NCBI GenBank assembly: GCA_964035795.1
Contig: OZ038321.1
Location: 23,628,850-23,692,849 of the forward strand
Direction: 5' to 3'
DNA from: Pterobdella sp. o SKG-2022
Lineage: Eukaryota; Annelida; Clitellata; Hirudinida; Piscicolidae
Length of the DNA stretch: 64,000 bases
Part shown: piece by piece, positions 35,851-58,438 of the stretch
Layout: every line of letters begins with the position of its first letter
How positions within the stretch are numbered: the first letter of the stretch is position 1
Translations under genes and position numbers: made by a program
Notes under the pieces: model-generated
The model's input: the letters and a program-made list of their open reading frames with translations, nothing else
Databases searched by the model: none
Told to the model about the DNA's origin: nothing

Positions 35851-37954
35851 TTCAATATATGTGAAACTGAAATGAAAATTTTTTTTAGGGAAAGATTCAA
35901 AAAAACACAAAAAAAATACAAACTCATTGGTCATTTCCATGTTGGTGTGTGCCCTCATTAGTCATATTCATAAATTAAAAGATGAGTAGAGTTCTTGCTT
36001 GTGTCGAAGGACTACCAGTTCAAAAGTTGGTTGAGCCTTGTTGCATCAAAATGCCTAATATATCATTTGTTACTTTTTGAAGGATACATATGGTGTATCT
36101 AAACATAGTTATAAATTTGAAATTTTATTTTTGAGAAGAGATTTTGAAAAAAAAAATCAAAAGACATTCTGCTACAGACGTAAAGTTCTAGAAAGAAAAA
36201 GAAGGAAAACATTCAAAATTTTAAAAAATTATAACTTAAAATTGACTAATTTTTCAATAAATTTCAAAAAATGTTTCTTTCTAAACAACAAGACCTCTCA
36301 AAAACCTGAAAACCGACCCTCTTCAAAAATTTATTCAAATCTTACAGCATCGGTATTCTCATTATTAGGGTATTCATGAGCTTGGTTGTTGTAATTGTAT
36401 AATGATATATTTTTTATGATCAGCTCATTTATTGTGAAGTTTGTTTCAAGATTTTTTGTTGGGCGAAACTATGTTCATTTCTTTTTATCAATAACCAATT
36501 ATCAAATGAGCGTAATAAAAATAAAATAGGGAGTTTATAATATTTTTCAATAAAAACATCAAATACAAAAAATTTTTTAATACCTTTATTGAGAATTAAA
36601 AGTTATAGTTTTCGATAAGTTTAGCCTTGTCATGGAACTTTAGAGAACTATTTTGCTGTAACTACGGTTTTACAAAAATTTATTCAAAAACTATAATAAA
36701 TCAAAAAGCTGAATATTTAAAAAATATTCAACTCATTTTGGTTTCGATGCTATTATTTAAAAATATTTCATTGTTTTTTAGAGTACTTAGACGCGAAATT
36801 TTATCAAGAGAACTTAACCACAGTCCTTTTTTGGTCAGTACCCAAAAGTCACGTTTTAAATAAAAAAAGCTGACTCAAAAATATTGAGCAAACTTGCTCT
36901 TCAATGCACCTTTGATAAAACTGGATAACACTTAAGATTTTGCAAATTGAAGAAAAAACAAATTCTCACTAGAAAAATTCTGAAAAAAGAATAAAAATCA
37001 AAATCAAAACTCAGCTTCAACGACCCACAACTCGTAGTTAACACTAATGTGTGGGGCCCAATACTTGAAAAACATTGGATGGGGTGAGGATGATAAAGAT
37101 TCACACAGAATGAGTTTAATTTTGATAAGCAAGAGACAACGTTTCACTGGAAATTTATTGAGCATTAAACATTTTTTAATGAAAATTAACAAGTTTATCG
37201 TTAAGAGTAACATTTCCAATTGATAGCAAATGTTATTTTGCTTTAAAATGACTTCAAAAAAGATTTATTTAGTTTCTCAAAGGTTGAACTTTTCGAAGTG
37301 AAATTTTGCGAAATTATTCTTGCTGAACAGACAGGTGTGGAAAGATTATTTATCAAGAAATGTGGAAAAATGCCGATAAGAATAGCAATTTCAAACAAAA
37401 ACATGCAAATGTAGTTGAATGACAAATTTCAACCATAATTTTTGTTGCTTCTAAGTATTTAAAAGCTCGTAACCCAAACTAAAAATAATCGTTTTAATTA
37501 TTCAAATGAAATAGATAAAAATAAATATAAACAATTTTTGAAAAACTAAAATAATAAGAATAAAATCTGAATGAGAGAGAGAATGATTCTCTAAACATGC
37601 AGTTAAAGCCTCGATTTACGATGCAGGCGTGTCGTGGGGTGTGATGGTCGAATAGAGAGTCAATCCAAACATTGAACGAACAAAAAAAGGATTAAAGAAG
37701 AAAATTATTAACCAAATAATCTTCTCAAGATTAACACAAATCACTCACGCCGATTCCTCGTCTGCATTCTATAAGCTTTTTATTTATTTATTTGCAATAT
37801 TTTTTAACATGGTGACAAAAGGAAGAGGCTAGAGTTATATGGAGTGTGAAAAGTGAGTGATCAAGTGGCGCACAGAAGAATGCTGAAGTCCCTTGGAGGT
37901 CGTAAAGAAACAACAAAAGAGCAAGTTGAATGTCCAATCCTGAGATGCTACTCC

Positions 37955-38001
37955 ATTGTGTGTGTGTGCGCGTGTGTTTGTGTTTGTCTGTGTTTGTCAT
38001 T

Positions 38002-38032
<31 letters not shown>

Positions 38033-38055
38033 TTGTTTGTGCGTTTATGTGTGTT
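37955..38055. repeat. (TG)n imperfect microsatellite
   Basis: About 100 bp of TG dinucleotides broken by TT, CG and TC steps. Confidence 0.85.
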
Positions 38056-38611
38056 TTAGGAATTGGTTTGTATTTGTCAAAGTTAAAATTTGTTATAATC
38101 TTTTTATTATATTTTCAAAACACTACATATATGATAGGAAAGCTTCCGTAATACAGTTATCAAACAGTAATAGCTACATCTCACAACTTTTTTTGTGAAC
38201 GCTTGGATAATATTATATTGCTTATTTTTTGCTGCTTAACTATCTTCGAATATGGTATTTTAAAATCTTATTAAATAAATTTTAGTCTCAATCTTCTGGC
38301 CATTTTCTTTTTAATTCTGGTGATGAAACGTTGAGAAATATTCACTTGTCGTTATAAATCTAAATTGCAATCGAATTCATGGTACAAAAGATTCTTTAGT
38401 ATTTATAAAATTTTAATTTTAAACTCATCATATCATATTTATTCCACAGTTTAAACATCAAACAACAGATAAAACCATGTCTCCATCAATTTTATTGAAA
38501 TACTGAAAGACAAAACTAAACACAAATCTAACAATCTAATTAAATTAATCTTAATGTTAATCCTATATTTCTCTCACAAACGGTCTAAAACTTCTCATCT
38601 TGACGGCACAA

Positions 38612-40804
<2,193 letters not shown>

Positions 40805-40869
40805 TTCAGCAAACTCTAAATATTTTATTTTAAATTTTATTTTTTAACGAAATCTATTTTATAGCAAGT

Positions 40870-40930
40870 TTTTATATTGTATTTTGACAAACCAATCAGA
40901 GGAAATCTTTAATACGTTCAGCCAATCAGA
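40870..40930 (-). promoter_or_regulatory. Candidate core promoter of the GFI1-like gene (TATA plus two CCAAT boxes)
   Basis: On the minus strand a TATAAAA box (40869-40875) lies about 65 bp upstream of the ATG at 40804, preceded by two inverted CCAAT boxes (ACCAATCAG at 40891-40899 and GCCAATCAG at 40921-40929, plus-strand spelling). A palindromic CTTATAAG at 40957-40964 could serve the other direction, so the region may be bidirectional. Confidence 0.5.
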
Positions 40931-41400
40931 ATCGACCAGTGATCGCTGCGGAATTCTTATAAGCCGTGTTTGGGGATTTGAGGAAGGGATAAAGAACGAT
41001 GAAAAAGATTCGTGACATCTTTTGGCAAGCAAATCAAGGGTTATTAAACAAGAACAATAGAAGTTCGTTTCTTAAGCTGTTGTTCTTCTTTACGTAAAAT
41101 ATACAAAGACCAAAAATAAGATTAAGAGACAAAAAGTGTTTTTTGAATTTATTTCTAAGCAATTTTTTATCAGTTCAAAACTTTAAAAAAACTTTGTGAA
41201 ATTTATGAATTGTTCATCCAACCTTTTGCTCTAAGATGCATTGTATGAAACTTCAAGCATCCAACTGGACCAAATTCTCCGAAAAACATGACTCTCTATA
41301 AACATTTGCATCAGTTTCTTGATGTCATCAAAACTTATTTTTTTTTTAAATTTATAAAAATCATTTATGATTTTTCTTCAAAAATATAAATAGATTCTAG

Positions 41401-41582
41401 AATATAATGTAATGTGGTATTTATAAAGCGCTTTTCTTTATAGAGCAAAGCGCTTGCTACAAATTTAATGTAGCAAAAACACACTGTGAAACAGGTGCTA
41501 ATTGTCGGCCCACGCGGGATCGAACCCGATAACTTTAGAAAATTAGTCTAATGCTCAACCATTGAGCTATGGGGCCGACAAG
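41401..41582 (-). mobile_element. tRNA-derived SINE (best copy)
   Basis: Read on the minus strand from 41582: GTCGGCCCCATAGCTCAATG (A box), a 5-bp anticodon stem TTAGA/TCTAA around CTAATTT (anticodon AAT, Ile-like), then GGGTTCGATCCCGCG (B box) and GGGCCGACAA closing the acceptor stem. The tail has a GCTACATTAAATTTGTAGC hairpin, an AAGCGCTTT...AAAGCGCTT hairpin, and ends near ATTACATTATATT. The tRNA part folds almost completely, but the fused tail and the copies elsewhere show it is a SINE, not a host tRNA gene. Confidence 0.85.
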
Positions 41583-42520
41583 AAGTGAGGTTATGAAGTA
41601 AAGCAGGTAAACTAACATTGAAAAACATTAAGCATCAATCCTCATTAAAATGCTCATTGAAGAGTTCGATAACATTAATTACTTGAATGCGTTTGAACTA
41701 TGTGGAAAACTTAATTTAAAGTATTGATATTGGAGTTTGAATATTCTATGAATTTCTAACTAGATTCTTTATTGAAGGTTTTACGATGAAGCAGATAATG
41801 TTGAAAACTATAGATTCATTTCTGAAAATAAATTAATTTATTAACTTCAGAAAACTCGCCAATTTTTTCTAACCTTTTTCATATTATATTAAAATTTTTC
41901 AAAACACTTAGTTGAGTTTCCTCAACTAGAGGTGGCAGAGATTTTTAAATTAAAATTTTATTTGTTTTTCAACGTTTGAAAAAATATGAAAAATAAATTG
42001 GAGTCCAGCCTTGAAGGATAATTCATTATTATTTTTGTGTGCATCATTTGTTGTGAAATCTACTAACTATTGTGAAAGCTGAAATTAGTTTTAAAATTTC
42101 AAGTTCTTATGATTTTATTTATCTCAAATAAAATATGTATATCTCTAACCTTTAAACATAAAAGCAATAATAATATTGTCACCACTTTCGGTTCATTTCA
42201 CATAATATAGTCTACATATTTAACACAGCTTAAAAACATCTTATTCATCATAAAAGAAAGAGTAACATGCCTAAAGTGCCTTTAAAAAGACAAGTTTTGT
42301 GCAGATTTTTAGTCAAAAAATGCCTAATTGCACTTTAGAAACCGACATTTCACTCTCACAAACGCCAGAAGGGTTTAGGGATGAATTCATTGAATAGCAA
42401 CTCTCCTCCCAAAGCCACCAAAATATGTTGTGCTAAAACTGAACACTGGACTCGACATAAAATGTGGTTTGACAGACGACCTTTTCATTCTACTCAAGAT
42501 CTCTTCAATTGAATATAATT

Positions 42521-42640
42521 TCAGAAAACTAGTTAGTTTATTAAGATACGAAGCTTTGCGTTATACTTGAAAATGTTACGTTGATAACCAAAAGCTTCGT
42601 ATCTTAATAAACTAACTAGTGTTCTGAAATTATATTCATT
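42521..42640. repeat. Near-perfect palindromic MITE
   Basis: Inverted arms of about 45 bp: ATAATTTCAGAAAACTAGTT then AGTTTATTAAGATACGAAGC on the left, mirrored on the right by GCTTCGTATCTTAATAAACT and AACTAGTGTTCTGAAATTAT. The centre holds ACTTGAAAATGTTACG. It lies just 3' of the minus-strand gene ending at 42666. Degraded relatives occur at about 12160-12250 and 29345-29450. Confidence 0.85.
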
Positions 42641-42665
42641 TTATTGTGGCTTTTGGAAAAAATTT

Positions 42666-44459
42666 CTAGTTGGTTCCTTCGATCGCATCAACAAATCTCA
42701 CGACAAACCTTTCTATGACTTTTTCCAGAAAGTCTGCCTCGATATTTCTCAAAATAAGGTTAGTTATTCGCCTTGAAAACTTGAACCCATAATACCTTCT
42801 GTGGTAAAGATGACTACCTTCCACCTCATATTTGATCACAATGGAATCGTTTGGCTTAAACAACATTAGATCAAAGTTATCTTGATTTTTAATGAATTTG
42901 GCCTGACTTATTGCTTTCAAAACTTTTAATCATTTATTATTCTCAAATTTAAGTTTCAAATTATAAAAAGTAAAATCGAAAAAGAAATTTTTTTTTGTAA
43001 AAAATAATAATACTATCTCTAACTAATAAAGAGAAGGGGTTTTGGAAATGAGAATACATAAAAAATAGAAATAAGATAGTTTTGCCTGAAATGAAAAATT
43101 TCTCGACTCAAATACTTTAGAAGCAATGGCCACACCGCAAGCAGCGAACAATTCAGAACATTCAAGGGAGAAGGGACATTTTGCTTTATTTTCATCTTCA
43201 TTACAACTGATAAAAAAATAACTTGCTTAGTATTTTGGATAAAAATTGAAAAGTTAGACATAACGATGGCATTTACGAAAGAGCCCTTTTTGTCAAATTG
43301 TGAAAATTTTGTAAAAGTAACAGAGTTATGTGATTTCAGAGTTCAATCAGTTTACAACTAAATGAAAATTTTTCAATCATTACCAAATAATTATCAAATA
43401 CTGTAGCTAACTTCATTATATTTTTATAAGGTTAAACTTTATAAACTTTCATCAAATTCGATGAAGACGCCATTATATTGAGTTTTATGATGAGTTCATA
43501 GACTCATATTTTCAATGCATCATAGAATATTTTGTGATGAACTTTCATAATGAATTAATGCATTTTATTTATCTTCACTCAAGTACGTGCTAAAGAGTGA
43601 GCAGAATATACAAAATATAGCTGAAACATTTAAATATATTTTCTATATACTATAGACATATGAATTACACAAACATATACAATATAATCTAAAGAAACGA
43701 TATATAAAACGTTGTTTCCACCTGTTTTCATAAGTAGGGTCATTAAGATATCTTCGGGGAATTAGCTTAAGGCGTACTCCAATTTTAAAAATAATATATT
43801 CACCGTGAAAAAATTTAATTCCTTCAGTGAAACTTAATGTAAAATATAGGAGGGTACACATTTAGTTTCATACTTGATTAAAACAACTTATTTAATTTTA
43901 ACTATGTTAAATGACGCAGCAATGAAAGTTCTGTTGGTCTTGATGATCCGCATGGCTCTGAAGGTTAAAGGGTGAGTAGCATTTATTTCATTAGAGGTTT
44001 AAGAATAGCATTTTTTTCAATGTTCATCTAATATAAAAAATTGGAATCGTCTTCTTCATTAAAAAATAAGAAACACTCAAAAATACTCTCATTTAGGTTT
44101 AAAAATACTACATAACTTATTTGGCTTACTGAGGTAAGCAAAATCAATCATTGAAATTTCTTGTTTGACCCGTAACCACGAACAGGGTAACTTTTTAAGA
44201 CTATTATTGATGTTTAATAACGGATAAATTATGAGTAGTTATGGTATTCAGTTTTTTCATACTATGGTCTGTTAAGTGGAAGTGCATAATAATAACAATT
44301 CTACAACATAATTCAGTTTGAATGGGTTCAAGTAGAAAAGCTTTCCAGTTTGAAACTATCATAGATTCATCTTGCGTTTCCATCCCATGATTAGTTACAA
44401 GACTCACAACATCTTGAAATATCTCAACATGAGGCTTTATAGAGAAACAGTCATCACTT
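42666..44459 (-). CDS. Unrecognised minus-strand gene (partial model, four exons)
   Basis: Coding-like segments in order: about 44297-44459 (DDCFSIKPHVEIFQDVVSLV... to ELCCRI); about 43732-43855 (FTLSFTEGIKFFHGEYIIFK, LIPRRYLNDPTYEN; donor ACAG/GTGGAA); 43089-43209 (SCNEDENKAKCPFSLECSEL, FAACGVAIASKVFESRNF); 42666-42901 (AKFIKNQDNFDLMLFKPNDS, YYGFKFSRRITNLIL, ends EGTN at a TAG). Exons 2-3 join in phase 2 (TTATCAG acceptor). Exons 3-4 join in phase 0 but the donor is CAG/GCAAAA, i.e. a GC-AG intron. The junction between exons 1 and 2 is not resolved. The 5' end is not found. Four Cys cluster in exon 3. I do not recognise the family. The plus-strand gene starting at 43922 begins inside its first intron. 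Confidence 0.5.
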
Positions 44460-47400
44460 GCTTATTATTAGAAAAAATTGAGAGTTATAAAGCGATGGAT
44501 AAAAGGCTTGTTAAGACATGTTAATAGATTGCACAACAACTAATCTCATTAGAATAAAAACAATTTTATACATAAAACCATATTTAGTTAAATGAATTAA
44601 GAGCTTCAAACACATATAATTGTTGTATGTTGTATTATACCGTTGAACCATAAAACTTCCCGTGAAACTTATTCTGTTATGAAGTTTGAGTGGTGTGAGA
44701 ATGCAATGTAAAAATTAAAATTAACACCATCACTCATACCCCCTTTCTTCCCACCATCATCATCCTTCTCTCACCTTTTCTTTACCATCACCACCACCCT
44801 AATCGCCCCTTTCATACCCTCCCACCATCATTAACATAATTACTACTGCCATTACCACCATACCCTCTATCCCCACTCCCAACCTCATCATCCCCACTCC
44901 CAACTTCATCATCCCCACTCTTAGTGCTATCATCCCCACAACCTCCCATCTTTTACCTCACTCCCACTCCACCACCATCACCATTCCATCACCCACCGCC
45001 ACAGAGCAGACCCTCCAGCCACTTGTGACAAGGCGAAATATTGCGACTGGCCCATCTCAGAGGTACCAGGAAAGACTAAAGACTGCAAGTGTCCAGCCGG
45101 GTATCTTAACCTGGAGGATTCTTGCTGTCTCAACCAGTGGTGGGTGAATTTTGGAGTTATACTTCAAGGGGTTTTTGGATTTATGGGGATTTATTGGTGT
45201 ACTGGGTTTCAATTTTTGTTGTGAATGAAATGATAAACGTTTATGCTGTTTGAATGTTTGAAGTTTTGTTGGTTTTATAAATGTTTTTGTGTTCTTATAA
45301 TTTTTTGAAAAACTTGTTTGAGTATTCGAATTTTAAAGTTGATTTTTTTTATTTTATGCATTTATGCTTATTTTAAAATTCGATTGTTTTATTTATATCA
45401 TGCAAATGAATTTTATCTAAAACCAAGTCTCCGTTCAGTTTGAGAGTCATTTGAAATTTTTGAGAAGTTTGATTGAAAAGTTAGTCTTGCTTGAATATGG
45501 TTGTCACACCAAAGGACAATTAAACAAAGAAAGTGGTTTTGTCGGACTGTATAGCTCAGAGGTAGAGCATTAGACTAATTATCTAAAGTTAACGGGTTCG
45601 ATCCAGCGTGGGCTGACAATTAGCACCTGTTCCACAGTGTGTTTTCGCTACATTAAATTTTTAGCAAGCGCTTTGATCTATAAATATCTCATTACATTAT
45701 AACATCACTACCACCATCATCATCACCATCATCATTATCATCATCTCCAACATCATCCTCATTCTCCTCATCATCCTCATCAACACAATCATCAACTCGA
45801 AAAGATGATATTTTGTACGCATTGATGAATTTCATAATGTTGATAAGTGAATTAATGGTATATAAATGCATGGATGGATGGCTTATAGGACCTTGAAGAC
45901 AAGAGGCATGTATGATGTTGACTTAACTCTCAAAATCATTTGCCGACTATTACAACTTTGAAAAAAATTATTTGAAAGATTCAAAATAATTTATTCAAAT
46001 TGATTTCGAAACTATTTTTATTTATTTTCGGTAGAGACCACTTGAAAATGAAAGAGGTCTACAAAGAATTTAGTATCGTTTCACTAAATTTATAAAACAT
46101 TTTTCCTTTTTGACCAGATTAATAATTGGGGAATTGAAAATTAATAAACTTTTCTTATAAATACAAAAATAAAAAAATTGAATAAATATATGAATATTAA
46201 AGTTATTAATAATATCACAAAGTCCCAAGAGTTATGACTTATTAGGTAGAAGGGCCATTCAATAGTAGTTATAGTATCAAAACAAACATTTAGAACCTAT
46301 GTTAAGTTTTTTCATTAAATATTAATTTATTGTATCGTATTATATTGTACGATAATGTATTTTGACTCATTGTATTGCGTTTAGTATGCTCTAAGTACCT
46401 CTTAGCTGACCCTCACCAGGTGGATAATAGGCTTGAGTCTGGCAGTAGGCATTCTTCTTTTGATCACCATCCTTATCCTGGTGTATGTCGTAGAGGTGTT
46501 GAAGAATAGGAACAAGAAAACCCAGGCTTTGTTGGAGCTCAACCAGAAGAGGCTGCAGGAAAGCTCGACGTTGGTTTTAGGTTTCTTTGGATTTTGTATT
46601 GCTTCAATATTTTTGATGTTTTCTTTAGTATTTTAGAGAGCTTTGAATTATAATTAACTATAACTGCAAACAAATAATTCATTGAGGGGAAAAAGTTTGG
46701 TTTTTATGTTTCATTAAAGCTAAGCTTTTTGAAAATTTGCACTTTAATTGTCAGATTATAGAAAAATTGTGATAGTTGAGAGATTTAATTATTCAAGGAT
46801 CTAATTCATTAATGTTACTGTTATTTAATGATCAATGAGAATACTTTCAGTCTGCCAAAATTATTTATAATCTGATTAATATTACTTAAATATATAATTA
46901 TAAGAAATTTAGGCACATTTTTTCATAAAACTTTTTTCTTGGCAACTACTGATGATCTTGATCGGCAGTTGAAATATTATTTGAATTTTCGAAAATTCAT
47001 TCCATTTTCTAAAATTATATATACATATATATAAACATATAAATAATTATGTATAAATCAAGTTTAAAATTTTGAATTAATTGTGAAGAAACTAAAAATT
47101 GCCGAAAAACTGACTTTGAGTACTGAGAATATAAAAACCCACCCGCACAGACGGCAGGAGACGAGACAAAATGTGGCCACAGAACCCTTAAGTTCATACA
47201 AACCTGCAGACTATACGTCCTACTTGGTAGGAGGGAGGAGGGGAAGAAAGGGTAGTTTTTTAATAAAACTTTCCTAAAATTTGAGTTTTGGTTGAACTGA
47301 ATTTTTATTCAATAACTTTTTTATGTGACTATTTATGTAACAAAAACCCATAAAGACGTTAATAAAAATCAAATATCCATTGAAAGATGAAGATTGAAAT

Positions 47401-50400
47401 ATGAAAGCGAGTTCTATGAAAGAACATACATAAAACCAAAAACACATACATTCATAAATAAAAATGAAAAAATAAATAAAAAAACAAACAAAAAAAAGCA
47501 AAAACGAGTTTAATGAGTGACACAACCACACGAACATAGGAAGGGACAGAGTACAAGAACAAGGCATTCGACAGCGAAGAAGACTTCCAGAGTCAATCCC
47601 AACTAGTGCTCAGTCAAAAAAAATCTAACCTTATTGTAGGGATGTTTGAAAATTTTTTGAGAATCTTATAGAAACATCGTGAATATCTTCCAATAGTTTT
47701 TCGTTTATTTCATCAAAAATGAAGATTTTATAAATGCAATTTATTTAAAAATTAAGGCTTTCGTTGAGTAAAACCTTATCATAAAATATTAGTATCTTTC
47801 GAGAGTTTAATATGATTTTTAGCAAGCTATTTGTATGACTAACTATATCAAAAGTAGCTTCAAGCAATTTATAATAAATATTCAATGTTGATTTCAAAAT
47901 AAACCTCTAATTTTTTATTTATTCTAGTCTTGGGCACCTAAATAATCATAATCTCACCACCACCCTTACCCACACCCACACTCACACCCACAACCACGTT
48001 ACTCAGGGATATAGACCAACAGCACTAGCTTCAGAAGAAGTGATGATGGAGGCAAGAAGACGCAGTCAAGAGCCGCCATACAACCAGCCTTTTACTTCCG
48101 CACCCAAGCAGGCCTCTGTACTCGCTTACTACTCTGACCCTCGCATGAAAGAAAAGGTTTGTGCAAGTTGAGATTTTGTTGATGTTGTGGTACGATGAGG
48201 CGTTTTGGGGCGTGCAGGTTATATTAGGTGGATCAGTGTTGGTTATTTTTACTTTATAAAGATGATTATGGTTGAATGGTGTTAACTTCAGAAGTTTTTG
48301 ACCATATTTTTTATGATACTAATGAAACCTGCTAATGAAGTTATCATGATGCAGTTTGTGATAGAACGACCCAGGTTGAATTGATAGTGGAGAAGGTTCC
48401 AGAAGATTTAATCTATTTATGATTCACTTGTAGTTCCCAAAGCTTCAAAACATACCAGATATATTTATCCAACATTTTTAAACATTATTTTTTTCTGCTT
48501 TTAGTTTTTATCACTCCGATTCAAAAAATGTCATTCTTGATTCTACTTCTAACAGTTTTTTAATTAATTTTCGACTAAACACGACTACACAACTAGATTT
48601 TATAACGTTCAAACTTTTTTTGCTTTTAGTTACTACATTTATTTAAATTTTGTGTAAATCATTTCGAAATCATGAAAATTTTACATGAAATTTCCTTTTT
48701 AAAACAATATTGACGGAATTAGTGGTCCTTCTCGCTTGCATTTAATGCTTTTCAAGATTCACGAATTTTCAAAATTTATTATTATTTAGTTAATAAAAAA
48801 AATCGAAAAATTTTGTATTCATATTAAGTCGAGAAAAAGAAACAATATGATTGGAAAGAACAGAATCAAGACAAATGCGCGTTTGAACATTATGTTCACA
48901 TGAACAGCACAAACATGATTCAAACAACACAGTGTGATTACAATTGAACATCATAATTTAATTTAGTTTTTGAAAAACAAATATAGATAATTTTTAATTC
49001 AAATATTTATATAAGTCATAATTTGATATGAACATCAAAATAGAATTTAAATGCATAACTGAAAAAATATTGACAATCGAGTTTTAATCGTTTCACAATC
49101 GAACCTCACGAAATAAATAAATGGCGTCTTCAAACAAAGTACCAAATCAAAAATCACATAAGCAAATAGTTAATATCATAAACTATATATCTTGAATGAC
49201 AGAGGCAAAACTGAATCATCAAATAAATATTATTCCTTAGCTAAATAAAAAAAGTAATAATATTATGACTCTCGAATAATAACAAAAACAATGATAATAA
49301 TAATAATAATGAGAAAAAAATAAAACAATATAACTATTCATCATCATGTTTAGAGAGCTTAAAATACAAAAAGAACTATGCATAATATGGCGTTAAAGAG
49401 AAAAAATATATGCAAAATCCCATTATATAGCGCACAATACCTCAATCCATTTCTGATACAGACCCTTAATAACTCATATATCTATAAATATAAATTTTTA
49501 TACTTTTATAATTGGAAACCTATAATAAATTGAGATAATTTTTATAAATAATAAGTAGTATACATGAAAGGCCAGACAAATCGAAAGTAAAACATTGTTC
49601 TGAACAAAACTTAGAAGTTCCCCACGAAACTAGAAATAGAAAACTATCCAAAAAAACATGATGTCTCTATAAATTGATTCTCACTGTGACATGGGTGAAA
49701 GCAAAACGCGTCTCAACCGCTATTTAAGCAGTATATGAAACGAGGTTGTTTTTATTACGATGAGAGTAACGTGAAGCAAAATATAAAGGCAGGTGATGAA
49801 AAAATATTAAATTACCTAAATGGAAAAATAACATTTATATAATAATTGAGGTATGATAAATTTCATTATAAATTAAGAGCCAACAAATTAAGTGAAAAAG
49901 TTTTAAAAAATTGATAAAAATTGATTTCAAGTTTTTTAAACTATGATTGGGACGATTTGGATAGAAAACACACTATAAAAAAGGGAAAGACAACGAATTT
50001 TTATAAAAATTGCACAAAAAAGATATAGAAAAACCTGAAAATGGAATAAAATGGAAACAAAACAATTAAATTCATTGATCACATACAAGTCTGAGATATA
50101 TTGCTCAATATTGATAGGATTATCCAATATTTTAAGCAATTATTTGATATTATAAAAAAACTATTTAATTTAAAAAAAACTATGGGGAAAAATACATGAT
50201 TAATTAATTGAAAGAGAATCGTATGATATAAAACATTGCAAAGCATTCAAGGCATAGTCAATACACGATAAACCGTCAGTTTACATGGAGACAAACATCT
50301 AAAAATAATCTCACCACTCTCTCACCGTAGCTAGTTTGTCTTCAAGTATCACGCATATTGGATGCTGATATAAGCATATTTAAATATGATAATAAAACAT

Positions 50401-51027
50401 TTTATATGAGGTGAATAAAGACCTTAAAAAACCTGTGTATTTATATATAACTATGTGATTGTAGATTTATAAATAATTGTAGAGATATGTGTATGAATAT
50501 TGTTGACGAAAAGTCCATGAATAAATAGTTTTTGATTTTAAGGCGTTTGTAACTGGCAAAGTTTAAACCGCGGGAGAGTGACAATATTTTGTAATATTTT
50601 TTAAATTTTAAAACAATTAATGAAAAAAAAAAGAAATGAATAAATATATAAAATTATATAAAAGAAAAAAATACAAAAAACTAATTATCATTATTTTTTT
50701 GAATTAACTCAGAATATTTCAGCATATTATCTTAGTGGAAAATTATTACCATTAAATTATACGGTAAAATTTATAAATGGTTATATAACTCATTTTACTA
50801 CACTTACGTTATGTAATAAATTATTATTATATTAATTATAAAATTTATTGAATTAAATTAACTTCATAAGCATTATCAACTGATTGTACTATAGCTAATA
50901 TACATTTGATTGTAAATTGACTCAGCAGGGAAAAGTATTAAGTTACTTGAAACAAAAATATTCTCAACAACTTCATATAGATGATCATTCAAATATGGCT
51001 ATCAACACGTCGTATACCAGGTGTTTG
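43922..51027 (+). CDS. Uncharacterised single-pass membrane protein with Cys-rich ectodomain and PPxY motif
   Basis: Exons 43922-43971, 45005-45139, 46420-46573, 47158-47226, 48007-48156 and 50926-51027 (last uncertain) join in phase, giving 220 codons with no stop found. Start: ATG at 43922 gives a signal peptide MKVLLVLMIRMALKVKG; an in-frame ATG at 43904 is possible. The ectodomain (~45 aa) has seven Cys (ATCDKAKYCDW, DCKCPAGYL, DSCCLN). The membrane span is IIGLSLAVGILLLITILILV. The cytosolic tail is basic, then Tyr-rich (SYKPADYTSYLGYRP) with EPPYNQPF, a PPxY site of the kind bound by WW domains of NEDD4-type ligases. Layout recalls WBP1, Shisa or VOPP1-like adaptors but I claim no homology. 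Intron 2 contains a SINE. The tail of the gene meets PACSIN end to end; its true last exon may lie further on. Confidence 0.55.
45540..45700 (+). mobile_element. tRNA-derived SINE in intron 2 of the PPxY-protein gene
   Basis: GTCGGACTGTATAGCTCAGA (A box), anticodon stem TTAGA/TCTAA with AAT, GGGTTCGATCCAGCG (B box), then GGGCTGACAATTAGCACCTG, GCTACATTAAATTTTTAGC and CAAGCGCTTTGATCTATAAA, ending ATTACATTAT. Followed by a (CAT)n-rich stretch at 45705-45795. Confidence 0.85.
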
Positions 51028-51230
51028 GTGAGAATGGTGAACAACAACAAACACCATGCAACACAGCTAACATACCCACACATCATTATATTTCACCGAA
51101 CCACCATCATCACTTTCACCATGACTTTCCTCCCATTTTCACCAAATCACTATCATCACCATTTAAACCATCACTTATATCGAACCACCACCATAAACCA
51201 CCCCACACCAAATCTCCACCAATCATCAAG

Positions 51231-58438
<7,208 letters not shown>

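Larger units (their letters stand above)
34655..38611. other. Long stretch without a supported gene
   Basis: Contains A-rich open segments (34671-34877, reading DVTKLSRPKICRFIDIGEKF; 36077-36379, Lys-rich) that lack convincing splice signals or family similarity. A ~155-bp tandem duplication lies at 35580-35850, and an imperfect (TG)n microsatellite at about 37955-38055. The segment 37850-37945 has higher complexity (VAHRRMLKSLGGRKETTKEQ on the plus strand) but no recognisable family. Confidence 0.4.

Noticed and set aside
37853..38198. Cys/Val-rich ORFs
   Set aside because: They are translations of an imperfect TG repeat.
41000..41097. Short plus-strand ORF (MKKIRDIFWQANQ) after a TATAAG and two CCAAT boxes
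   Set aside because: Only 32 codons, no acceptor partner, and the CCAAT and TATA elements fit the GFI1-like gene on the other strand better.
41500..41582. A tRNA-Ile gene on the minus strand
   Set aside because: The cloverleaf is plausible, but the same fused 3' tail occurs in two other copies, so it is a SINE head. The anticodon-loop and stem changes in the other copies support this.
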